A stretch of DNA of 64,000 bases from JBHEBG01 sp046557915 (GTDB taxonomy: Bacteria > Bacteroidota > Bacteroidia > Flavobacteriales > Flavobacteriaceae), in NCBI RefSeq assembly GCF_046557915.1, contig NZ_JBHEBG010000001.1, positions 744,001-808,000 on the forward strand, read 5' to 3'. The position numbers and the translations under genes are program-made. The notes beneath the pieces were generated by a model, which was not told the origin of the DNA, ran no database searches, and saw nothing but the letters and a program-made list of their open reading frames with translations. Positions 51,205-58,333 of this stretch are shown here, one piece after another; the stretch's first letter is position 1; every line of letters begins with the position of its first letter.

Positions 51205-51903
51205 ATGATTCGTAAAACTGTATCCAATGTAACCGAAGCGCTTCAAGGAGTGCAAGACGGTATGACTTTTATGCTCGGAGGTTTTGGCCTCTGTGGAATA
51301 CCGGAGAACGCCATTTCCGAGCTGGTGCGTTTGGGAATAAAGGAAATCACCTGCATTTCCAACAATGCCGGAGTAGACGATTTTGGCCTTGGCCTATTGC
51401 TGCAAAAACATCAAATTAAAAAAATGATATCGTCCTATGTAGGAGAAAACGATGAATTTGAACGTCAAATGTTAAGTGGCGAACTAGATGTTGAACTTAC
51501 CCCGCAAGGAACCTTGGCCGAAAAATGTAGAGCGGCACAAGGAGGGTTCCCCGCGTTCTATACTCCTGCAGGTTTCGGCACCGAAGTAGCGGAAGGTAAG
51601 GAAACAAGGGAATTTAATGGAAAGATGTATGTGTTGGAGGAAGCTTACAAAGCAGATTTTGCCTTTGTTAAAGCTTGGAAAGGAGATGAAGCTGGCAACC
51701 TAATATTTAAAGGAACTGCCCGCAATTTTAACCCTTGCATGTGTGGTGCTGCCAAGATTACCGTAGCCGAGGTGGAGGAATTACTGCCTGCCGGATACTT
51801 AGACCCTAATGAGATACATACGCCAGGCATATTCGTTCAGCGTATTTTTAAGGGCGACCAGTATGAAAAAAGAATAGAACAACGAACCGTTAGACAAAAA
51901 TAA
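51205..51903 (+). CDS. scoA: CoA transferase subunit A (3-oxoacid CoA-transferase)
   Basis: A 232-residue class I CoA-transferase alpha subunit. It has FMLGGFGLCGIPENAISELV (oxyanion/CoA pocket pattern), CISNNAGVDDFGLGLLL and FGTEVAEGKETREFNGKMYVLEEAYKADFAFVKAWKGDEAGNL. With subunit B it moves CoA between acetoacetate and succinyl-CoA. Its end overlaps the scoB start by one base (51903), so the subunits are co-translated. Confidence 0.95.
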   Translation: MIRKTVSNVTEALQGVQDGMTFMLGGFGLCGIPENAISELVRLGIKEITCISNNAGVDDFGLGLLLQKHQIKKMISSYVGENDEFERQMLSGELDVELTPQGTLAEKCRAAQGGFPAFYTPAGFGTEVAEGKETREFNGKMYVLEEAYKADFAFVKAWKGDEAGNLIFKGTARNFNPCMCGAAKITVAEVEELLPAGYLDPNEIHTPGIFVQRIFKGDQYEKRIEQRTVRQK

Positions 51904-52556
51904 TGCTAGATAAAAACGGAATAGCGAAGAGAATAGCGAGGGAGGTCAAAGACGGGTACTATGTAAATCTCGGAATTGGGATACCCACCTTGGTGGCCAA
52001 TTTTGTTAGGGAAGATATCAGTGTAGAGTTTCAAAGTGAGAATGGGGTTTTGGGTATGGGCCCGTTTCCTTTTGAAGGCGAAGAAGATGCCGATATAATA
52101 AATGCAGGGAAGCAAACAATAACAACCCTGCCGGGAGCATCTTTTTTTGATTCTGCTACCAGCTTCTCCATGATCCGTGGACAACATGTAGACCTTACCA
52201 TCCTTGGAGCCATGGAAGTAGCGGAAAACGGTGACATTGCCAACTGGAAAATACCCAACCGTATGGTTAAAGGCATGGGCGGTGCAATGGATTTGGTCGC
52301 TTCCGCAGAGAACATTATTGTGGCCATGATGCATACCAATAAGGCCGGGGAGTCCAAGCTACTTAAAAAGTGTGGTCTCCCACTCACGGGGGTAGGTTGC
52401 GTAAAGAAAATAGTCACCAATATGGCGGTGATAGAAGTTACTTCAAAAGGGTTTAGATTATTGGAGCGTGCACCAGGGGTAAGTGTTTCGGATATACAAA
52501 ACGCCACAGAAGGCACCTTAATAGTGGAAGGGGACATTCCTGAAATGACAATTTAA
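51903..52556 (+). CDS. scoB: CoA transferase subunit B (3-oxoacid CoA-transferase)
   Basis: A 217-residue beta subunit. The catalytic Glu lies in FQSENGVLGMGP (about residues 40-51), and the GIGIPTLVANF and GAMEVAENGDIANWKIP motifs are normal. It pairs with ScoA to activate acetoacetate to acetoacetyl-CoA. It is the last gene of the run starting at ricT. A 364-base gap holding a small ORF follows. Confidence 0.96.
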   Translation: MLDKNGIAKRIAREVKDGYYVNLGIGIPTLVANFVREDISVEFQSENGVLGMGPFPFEGEEDADIINAGKQTITTLPGASFFDSATSFSMIRGQHVDLTILGAMEVAENGDIANWKIPNRMVKGMGGAMDLVASAENIIVAMMHTNKAGESKLLKKCGLPLTGVGCVKKIVTNMAVIEVTSKGFRLLERAPGVSVSDIQNATEGTLIVEGDIPEMTI

Positions 52557-52645
52557 CTGGCGGCACCGTGCAGTTCATCGATAATAATATTCCATTTACA
52601 TTTTTCACAACAGAAAACCACCACTTTACAACATTATTTTATCGA

Positions 52646-52674
52646 TTTGCCTTTTTACCAATATCTTTACTTTG
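52646..52674 (+). promoter_or_regulatory. Candidate promoter of the 35-codon ORF
   Basis: TTTG (52646-52649), an 18-base spacer and TACTTTG (52668-52674), close to the Bacteroidota consensus but one base short in the -7 element. It lies 50 bases before the small ORF. Confidence 0.45.
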
Positions 52675-52723
52675 TAATTGAAAGTTAAGCCCCATAATTA
52701 ACTTTGAACAAAACCTAAAAGCT

Positions 52724-52831
52724 ATGGACGCCCAAATTAACCCCAGACCTGCAGAGGAAGAAATTCAGGTTTATCGAAATGACTTTTATAGTGGCATTTT
52801 GATGTTGACAAGAAAACTTTTTATGCTATAA
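52724..52831 (+). CDS. Small ORF of 35 codons between scoB and the GNAT gene
   Basis: ATG at 52724 to TAA at 52831. The product starts MDAQINPRPAEEEIQVYRND and ends FYSGILMLTRKLFML, with an acidic front and a short hydrophobic/basic helix at the end. A promoter-like pair lies before it and an intrinsic terminator 24 bases after it, so it has its own transcription unit. I recognise no family. It fills the only gene-free space between 52557 and 52920. Being translated is inferred. Confidence 0.4.
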   Translation: MDAQINPRPAEEEIQVYRNDFYSGILMLTRKLFML

Positions 52832-52854
52832 AAATTTTCTTAAAAAAATTTCTT

Positions 52855-52886
52855 AAAAAAAGTCCCGACTAGTTCGGGACTTTTTT
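52855..52886. terminator. Terminator after the 35-codon ORF
   Basis: Stem GTCCCGA/TCGGGAC (52862-52868, 52874-52880), 5-base loop, flanked by a run of A on the left and of T on the right, so it can work in both directions. Confidence 0.88.
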
Positions 52887-52920
52887 GTTTAAGAGACTTG
52901 GAATTATTTATTTTTGAAGT

Positions 52921-53451
52921 ATGAAACTACAACTTCACAAATGTACTTCCGAGGACTTGGGACAGCTTATGGATATCTCTAGAAAAACCTTTATAGATGC
53001 TTTTGAAAAAGACAACGATCCCGAGGATTTTGAGTCCTACATGGATGAAGCTTTTGGGCATAATTCCCTGGTAGCGCAACTCTCAGATACAGAGTCTCAT
53101 TTTTACTTTGTCCATAATTCAGATGATTTGGTAGGCTATTTTAAATTGAATGAAGGCAATGCCCAGACCGAAGTTAAGCAAGCCGAAAGTATAGAATTGG
53201 AGCGCATCTATGTTTGCCAAGAATTTCAGGGAAAACGCATAGGAGAATGGGCTTTGGAAGAAGTTAAGAAGTTGGCACGTGAAGCAGGAAAGACCTTTTT
53301 ATGGCTTGGGGTGTGGGAGAAAAATCTAAAAGCGATCAAATTTTATGAAAGGCATGGGTTTTCTAAATTTGGAACCCACCCTTATTATATTGGAAAGGAT
53401 AAGCAGACCGACTGGTTAATGCGATTTAATTTAGTTAATTTGGACAGATGA
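52921..53451 (+). CDS. GNAT family N-acetyltransferase
   Basis: A 176-residue acetyltransferase. The N-terminal part (CTSEDLGQLMDISRKTFIDAF) is typical, the acetyl-CoA motif is ERIYVCQEFQGKRIGEWALEEVKK (Q/RxxGxG/A region), and WLGVWEKNLKAIKFYERHGFSKFGTHPYYIG is the C-terminal half. The substrate is unknown; proteins like this acetylate small amines or protein N-termini. It starts 35 bases after the terminator and overlaps the serine hydrolase start by 4 bases. Confidence 0.93.
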   Translation: MKLQLHKCTSEDLGQLMDISRKTFIDAFEKDNDPEDFESYMDEAFGHNSLVAQLSDTESHFYFVHNSDDLVGYFKLNEGNAQTEVKQAESIELERIYVCQEFQGKRIGEWALEEVKKLAREAGKTFLWLGVWEKNLKAIKFYERHGFSKFGTHPYYIGKDKQTDWLMRFNLVNLDR

Positions 53452-54611
53452 AAACTATAAAACCAATTTTCTTACTGTTGCTTTTTTTGGGTTACCCAAC
53501 GATGAAAGTTTGCGCCCAGAATGACTATTACTTTCCGGAAAAAAACACATGGGTAGAGAAATCTCCGACCGACTATGATATTGATGCCTCCAAGTTGAAC
53601 GAGGCCGTGACCTTCGCCAAGGAAAACGAATATTCGGGATCTAAAGACCTTCGGATTTCTATTTTAAAGGGTTTTGAACGCGAACCGTTTCATGAGATTT
53701 TAGGGCCTACCAAGAAAAGAGGTGGTCCGGCGGGGCTCATTCTAAAAAACGGTTATATCGTTGCAAAATGGGGAGACCCTAAACGCGTGGATATGACCTT
53801 CAGCGTAACCAAAAGCTTTTTGTCCTCGGTTGCCGGACTTGCAATGGACAAAGGATTAATCGCAGATGCCAACGATAAGGTAGGCACGTACATTTGGGAT
53901 GGCACTTTTGACGGAGCGCACAACAGTAAAATTACCTGGGCGCATTTGTTACAACAAAATTCGGATTGGTCCGGAGAGCTTTGGGGAGGTAAAGATTGGG
54001 CAGACAGACCGCCAAAAGAGGGTAGCCTAGATGATTGGAAATATCGCAAGCTTAATGAACCCGGAACCGTTATGGAATACAATGACGTTAGGGTAAACGT
54101 ACTTGCCTATGCGCTTACCCATATATGGCGCAAACCATTACCCATGGTACTTAAAGAACACATGATGGACAAGATCAATGCTTCTGTGACCTGGCGCTGG
54201 CACGGGTATAAAGATGCTTGGACAGAGATAGATGGCCTGCAGATGAAATCTGTTACCGGTGGGGGGCATTCCGGGGCAGGGATCTTTATAAACGCTGAAG
54301 ATATGGCCCGTTTTGGATTGCTTTTCCTTAACGATGGTAAATGGAATTCCGAGCGGATAATTAGTGAAGCATGGATTAAAAAAGCCGTAGAACCCTCCGT
54401 GCCCAACGTTAACTATGGCTATATGTGGTGGCTTAACAAAAAAGGGCCAAGGCATTGGCAAGGACTGTCAGAAGACATTTATTATGCTGCTGGTTTTGGG
54501 GGCAATTTTATCGTCATAGACAAGGCCAACGATTTGGTTGTGGTAACCCGTTGGTTAGAGCCCAATAAAATTGGGGAATTTATGACCAAAATAACTGCGG
54601 CATTGCCTTAA
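53448..54611 (+). CDS. Serine hydrolase, beta-lactamase family (class C-like)
   Basis: A 387-residue secreted protein: signal peptide (MKTIKPIFLLLLFLGYPTMKVCAQ), the SxxK motif SVTKSF with the catalytic Ser, YNDVRVN as the YxN-like motif, and a C-terminal VTGGGHSGAG/GGNFIVIDK region where the KTG-like strand lies. Such proteins include esterases and D-aminopeptidases as well as beta-lactamases, so antibiotic resistance is not implied. It is periplasmic and overlaps the GNAT gene by 4 bases. Confidence 0.88.
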   Translation: MKTIKPIFLLLLFLGYPTMKVCAQNDYYFPEKNTWVEKSPTDYDIDASKLNEAVTFAKENEYSGSKDLRISILKGFEREPFHEILGPTKKRGGPAGLILKNGYIVAKWGDPKRVDMTFSVTKSFLSSVAGLAMDKGLIADANDKVGTYIWDGTFDGAHNSKITWAHLLQQNSDWSGELWGGKDWADRPPKEGSLDDWKYRKLNEPGTVMEYNDVRVNVLAYALTHIWRKPLPMVLKEHMMDKINASVTWRWHGYKDAWTEIDGLQMKSVTGGGHSGAGIFINAEDMARFGLLFLNDGKWNSERIISEAWIKKAVEPSVPNVNYGYMWWLNKKGPRHWQGLSEDIYYAAGFGGNFIVIDKANDLVVVTRWLEPNKIGEFMTKITAALP

Positions 54612-55765
54612 ATGTTCCTTAAGATTGCAGCTGCTTTTTCTAGAGTCTCGGTAGTTTTTGCAAAGCAAAAACGTAAGAGTTTGTCATCTTTTTGATCAAC
54701 AGTAAATACCGATATGGGTATGCTTGCCAACCCATGGTTCATAACAAGCCTTTTCGCAAAATCCACATCGTGTTCATCAGTAATTTCCGAATAGTCCAAT
54801 AGTTGAAAATAGGTGCCCTGACAAGGTATTATTTTAAAACGTGATTCTTGTAGCTGGGAAAGGAACAAATCCCGTTTTTCTTGATAGAAACCATTTAATG
54901 AAAGATAATGCTGTGGTACGCTAAGATAATGTGCCAATGCTCGCTGCATGGGGTGATTGGCACAAAATACATTAAACTCATGTGTTTTTTGAAATTCCTT
55001 CATCAGTACTTTGGGTGCGATGCAATAGCCCATTTTCCATCCTGTAGTGTGGAAAGTCTTTCCGAAGGAGGCGCAAATAAAACTTCGGGCCGCCAAATCG
55101 GGGTAACGAGCAACACTCTCGTGCTGCTGCCCATCAAAAATAATGTGTTCATATACCTCATCGCTAATTACAATGACGTCAGTGTTTCGGAGACTTTCCT
55201 GAAGCTGTAAAAGGTCGTCCTGGGAAAGTATCGTTCCACTAGGATTGTGTGGGGTATTTATAATGACCATTTTGGTCTTGTCTGTAATTTTGGAACGAAA
55301 ATGGTCCCAATCCACTTTAAATCCCTGGCCCTTTAACGACACATAAACGGGTACGCCACCATTTATTTCTATGGCCGGTTCATAACAATCATATGCCGGT
55401 TTAAATACAATGACCTCGTCTCCTGCTCCAATGAAAGTGGTAATTATGGTAAAAATGGCCTGCGTAGCCCCTACGGTTACCGTTATTTCGGTTTCGGGGT
55501 GATAGTTAACCCCATAGAGGGCTTCGTTTTTTCTTGAAATGGCTTCCCGCAAGGAGAAAATTCCGGCCATGGGCGCATATTGGTTATAGCCATCCTGCAT
55601 TGCATCGGTCACCAATTTCAACAATAAGGGGTCTGGTTCAAAATTGGGAAAACCCTGAGACAGATTTATAGCGTTCTGTTCAGCCGCCAGTTTGCTCATA
55701 GTTGTGAAAATGGAGGTCTTTACATTGGGAAGCTTAGGTGCAACTTGATTATTAAAAATGGGCAT
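54608..55765 (-). CDS. Pyridoxal phosphate-dependent aminotransferase, methionine aminotransferase type
   Basis: A 385-residue class I/II aminotransferase. The PLP lysine is in SFGKTFHTTGWKMGYCIAP, with NLSQGFPNFEPDPLLL, the NTPHNPSGTILSQDDL motif and VISDEVYEHIIFDGQ as the usual landmarks. It resembles YbdL/kynurenine aminotransferase-like enzymes that act on methionine or aromatic amino acids. Its end overlaps the convergent serine hydrolase by 4 bases, and no terminator is seen between them. Confidence 0.94.
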   Translation of the reverse strand: MPIFNNQVAPKLPNVKTSIFTTMSKLAAEQNAINLSQGFPNFEPDPLLLKLVTDAMQDGYNQYAPMAGIFSLREAISRKNEALYGVNYHPETEITVTVGATQAIFTIITTFIGAGDEVIVFKPAYDCYEPAIEINGGVPVYVSLKGQGFKVDWDHFRSKITDKTKMVIINTPHNPSGTILSQDDLLQLQESLRNTDVIVISDEVYEHIIFDGQQHESVARYPDLAARSFICASFGKTFHTTGWKMGYCIAPKVLMKEFQKTHEFNVFCANHPMQRALAHYLSVPQHYLSLNGFYQEKRDLFLSQLQESRFKIIPCQGTYFQLLDYSEITDEHDVDFAKRLVMNHGLASIPISVFTVDQKDDKLLRFCFAKTTETLEKAAAILRNI

Positions 55766-55845
55766 GTATCTGGTATTTGAATCGTAAAAGTAATGAAATA
55801 CCTCAGCTTGGCACCTTACCCATAATTAATTAGCGGGCAAACCGG

Positions 55846-56121
55846 TCATTCGCATAATTTTCGATCTAGAAAAAGTTTGTCGTTTTCGGCCTGTAATTGC
55901 TTGGCGAGCGAATTTTCAAAAGCCGCTTTTATCATTCTATTGATGGCCTTGGCATTGGATTTTGTTAAGCTATTGGTGCGGTATACAACATCTCGAATGG
56001 TGGAAAAGCTGATGTTGGTCTGTGCCGCAATATTTGCAAAATCGTCTTTGGTGGTGTTTCTCCTAATTATCATGGATAATTTTTCGCTTATCGGTTTTCC
56101 ATAGTCGTCGTCTTCAAACAT
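55846..56121 (-). CDS. Small helix-turn-helix-like protein, divergent from an XRE regulator
   Basis: A 91-residue helical protein. Residues about 24-52 (KDDFANIAAQTNISFSTIRDVVYRTNSLT) resemble a helix-turn-helix with a recognition helix at STIRDVVYR. The C-terminal third is a charged helix that could dimerise. I know no family name. It is divergent from the XRE/S24 gene, sharing a 166-base region with several inverted repeats, so it may be an antirepressor or Cro-like partner; this is inferred from layout alone. Confidence 0.65.
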   Translation of the reverse strand: MFEDDDYGKPISEKLSMIIRRNTTKDDFANIAAQTNISFSTIRDVVYRTNSLTKSNAKAINRMIKAAFENSLAKQLQAENDKLFLDRKLCE

Positions 56122-56197
56122 AGTGCTGTAGGTTTTAACAAGATTTAAGTAGTTGTTGTAGCATTATCATTTTATGCAATAGCATAGCGCATTTTGC

Positions 56198-56205
56198 TAT
56201 ATTTG
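56198..56205 (+). promoter_or_regulatory. -7 element of the XRE regulator promoter
   Basis: TATATTTG, a full match to TAnnTTTG, 82 bases upstream of the XRE start. An inverted pair ATAGCA/TGCTAT overlaps it (within 56179-56201), which would place a bound repressor across the promoter. Confidence 0.5.
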
Positions 56206-56221
56206 CCTGTAATTCGATTAC

Positions 56222-56260
56222 AAATATGTGTATCTAATCAACATATTCAACTAAATATGT
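56222..56260. promoter_or_regulatory. Inverted repeats, likely operator of the XRE regulator
   Basis: ACATATT (56241-56247) and AATATGT (56254-56260) form a perfect 7-base inverted repeat with spacer CAACTA, and another AATATGT copy is at 56223-56229. The repeated half-site in a divergent regulator region suits autoregulation by the XRE protein; the binding itself is inferred. Confidence 0.5.
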
Positions 56261-56287
56261 AGGATTATTACGCTAAAATACAATTTT

Positions 56288-57001
56288 ATGTTTGTTTTAA
56301 AGCAATTAAGACGTAAAAAAAACACGAACCAAACAGAATTGGCCAAAGCCATTGGTGTTAGCTTACGTACAATTCAGCTTTACGAGAAGAAAGATGCCAA
56401 TATACCGATTAAAAACCTTACCAAAATTGCAAATTTCTTCGACCTTACCATAGCCGAACTTTATTCCTATGAAGTAAACGAAGTGGCCGGGGTCTACGAC
56501 CACGTAAAGACCGAAACCAAACATGGCAATAAGATAAGTTTTCTTCGCAATGGCAAATTTTTAGTTTCCGCCCCCTTAATTACGGAGGCAAACAGGGCGG
56601 CCTATATGGTTAGCTCGAAGGATGATATTTTTCTGGCGCAGACGGTGAAGGTAAGTTTTGTGCTCGAAGCTTTGGAAGATTGCCCTTATATGGCTTTTGA
56701 GATTACCAACAACTCCATGTATAGTAAAGGAATAGAAGGCATTCCCAATCGTTCCATTGTGTTGGGAAGGGCTGTGCTTAAAGAAGAGCTTGGCCAAGCA
56801 CTTGCGAATGACAGACGGTCTTATTGGATATTGGTGTTAAAGAACAGTATTATGTGCAAGGAGATAGCGTCCTTTAACGTGGAAACCGGCAACATAGGGT
56901 GCAAGAACCTGAATAGTTCTCCCGAGTTTTCAGATTTTGAGGTTAATCTTAATGACCTTGTGCATCTTTTTGTAATTGAGAAAAAACAAATAGATCAGTA
57001 A
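56288..57001 (+). CDS. XRE-family regulator with S24/LexA-like C-terminal domain
   Basis: A 237-residue protein. Residues about 4-58 form the XRE helix-turn-helix (LRRKKNTNQTELAKAIGVSLRTIQLYEKKDANIPIKNLTKIANFFDL). The C-terminal part looks like an S24 repressor domain: NNSMYSKGI (Ser143) and LVLKNSI (Lys185) are 42 residues apart, close to the Ser-Lys spacing of lambda CI-type autoproteases. A clear Ala-Gly cleavage site is not visible. RecA-stimulated self-cleavage is possible but untested. It is divergent from the small HTH protein and followed directly by a Vsr-like nuclease gene on the other strand. Confidence 0.85.
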   Translation: MFVLKQLRRKKNTNQTELAKAIGVSLRTIQLYEKKDANIPIKNLTKIANFFDLTIAELYSYEVNEVAGVYDHVKTETKHGNKISFLRNGKFLVSAPLITEANRAAYMVSSKDDIFLAQTVKVSFVLEALEDCPYMAFEITNNSMYSKGIEGIPNRSIVLGRAVLKEELGQALANDRRSYWILVLKNSIMCKEIASFNVETGNIGCKNLNSSPEFSDFEVNLNDLVHLFVIEKKQIDQ

Positions 57002-57499
57002 TTAAACCTCCTGGTTCTGCAGGTGGCTTACTACTTTGTTGAGGCAGTCCGCAAGATCTTTCTTGATTTCGGTCTCCCAAAATCGAAATATTTTGTAGCC
57101 CAATTGAATTAACGCTTCGTTTACTTCTTCGTCCCGTTGCATGTTACGTTCTATCTTGGCGATCCAGAATTCCCTATTGGTCTTTATTTTTTCCTTTCTT
57201 TCTTTCCAATTATACCCGTGCCAGTATTCACCGTCAATAAATATTACCGTTTTATATTTTTTCAGGGCGATATCGGGTTTACCGATCAGTTTTTTATAAT
57301 CTATGCGGTAGCGATATCCGGCTTTCCATAGCGCCTTTCTAAATGCCAGCTCGGGTTTGGTGTTCTTGCCACGAATCTTACCCATAATCTTAGACCTTTC
57401 CGGAGTTGTATAAAAACCCGATTCCTCGTTAAACCGAGGAACAACTATTCTTTTTTTGGAATATGGCTTGGGCATAAGATAAAGATAAGAAGATGGCAA
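57002..57499 (-). CDS. Vsr-like (very short patch repair) endonuclease
   Basis: A 165-residue nuclease of the Vsr/restriction-endonuclease-like fold: ERSKIMGKIRGKNTKPELAFRKALWKAGYRYRIDYKKLIGKPDIALKKYKTVIFIDGEYWHGYNW holds the acidic and Lys catalytic positions. The zinc-ligand Cys residues of E. coli Vsr (GCFWHxHxC) are replaced (GEYWHGYNW). Vsr proteins nick T:G mismatches at methylated sites, normally beside a cytosine methyltransferase gene. None is encoded in this window, so the partner is elsewhere or the role differs. Confidence 0.85.
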   Translation of the reverse strand: MPSSYLYLMPKPYSKKRIVVPRFNEESGFYTTPERSKIMGKIRGKNTKPELAFRKALWKAGYRYRIDYKKLIGKPDIALKKYKTVIFIDGEYWHGYNWKERKEKIKTNREFWIAKIERNMQRDEEVNEALIQLGYKIFRFWETEIKKDLADCLNKVVSHLQNQEV

Positions 57500-57530
57500 A
57501 ACTTTTTAGAAGACCTTTAAAACAAAAAAA

Positions 57531-57550
57531 CCCAAGCTTTAAAGCTTGGG
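57531..57550. terminator. Terminator of the succinate dehydrogenase operon
   Basis: A perfect palindrome with arms CCCAAGCTTT and AAAGCTTGGG, preceded by an A-run and followed by CCCTTTTTT. Read on the minus strand it lies 29 bases after the sdhB stop, with a T-run following. Confidence 0.88.
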
Positions 57551-57579
57551 TCCCTTTTTTATACTATAAAATCTTGTCT

Positions 57580-58326
57580 TTACCCTTTAAGGGTGGCGCT
57601 TAAATACTCACTGTTCATACGGGCAATATTCTCTAGCGAAATGCCCTTGGGACATTCTACCTCACAAGCACCGGTATTGGTACAATTGCCAAAACCTTCC
57701 AGATCCATCTGGCGAACCATGTTTCGAACACGGTCGGCGGCTTCTACCTGTCCTTGTGGTAAAAGGGCAAATTGTGATACTTTGGCAGAGGTAAACAACA
57801 TGGCACTGGCATTTTTACAGGCTGCAACACATGCGCCACATCCAATACAAGTAGCTGCATTAAATGCTTCGTCGGCTACCGCTTTTTGTATGGGAATTGC
57901 GTTGGCATCTACAGTATTACCAGAGGTATTAACAGAAATAAAACCACCAGCCTGCTGTATACGATCAAAGGAGCTTCTGTCCACGATCAAATCCTTTATT
58001 ACGGGAAACGCTTTGGCGCGGAAAGGCTCTATCACTATGGTGTCGCCATCCTTAAAACTACGCATATGTAACTGACAAACAGTAATGCTTCGATCTGGCC
58101 CGTGGGGCTCTCCGTTGATCTGTAGGGAACAGGTGCCGCAGATTCCTTCCCTACAATCGTGGTCAAATTCTATAGGTTCCTCTCCTTTGTTGTTAAGTTC
58201 CTCGTTCAGTACATCAAGCATTTCAAGAAAAGACATATCCTCCTCAACCCCGTTAAGCGGATAATCAACCATTTGTCCTTTTGAACCGGCGTCTTTTTGC
58301 CGCCATATTTTTAGATTTACTTTCAT
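57580..58326 (-). CDS. sdhB: Succinate dehydrogenase/fumarate reductase iron-sulfur subunit
   Basis: A 248-residue iron-sulfur protein. The 2Fe-2S N-terminal domain has CREGICGTC and a later Cys in TVCQLHM; the C-terminal domain has CIGCGACVAAC for a 4Fe-4S cluster and CTNTGACEVECPKG for the next cluster. It carries electrons from the flavoprotein to menaquinone in the membrane. It is the last gene of sdhC-sdhA-sdhB, 7 bases after sdhA. Confidence 0.97.
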   Translation of the reverse strand: MKVNLKIWRQKDAGSKGQMVDYPLNGVEEDMSFLEMLDVLNEELNNKGEEPIEFDHDCREGICGTCSLQINGEPHGPDRSITVCQLHMRSFKDGDTIVIEPFRAKAFPVIKDLIVDRSSFDRIQQAGGFISVNTSGNTVDANAIPIQKAVADEAFNAATCIGCGACVAACKNASAMLFTSAKVSQFALLPQGQVEAADRVRNMVRQMDLEGFGNCTNTGACEVECPKGISLENIARMNSEYLSATLKG

Positions 58327-58333
58327 AGTTTTT

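Noticed and set aside
53448..54611. Antibiotic-resistance beta-lactamase
   Set aside because: The SxxK fold is shared with esterases and peptidases, and nothing in the sequence or context shows lactam hydrolysis.
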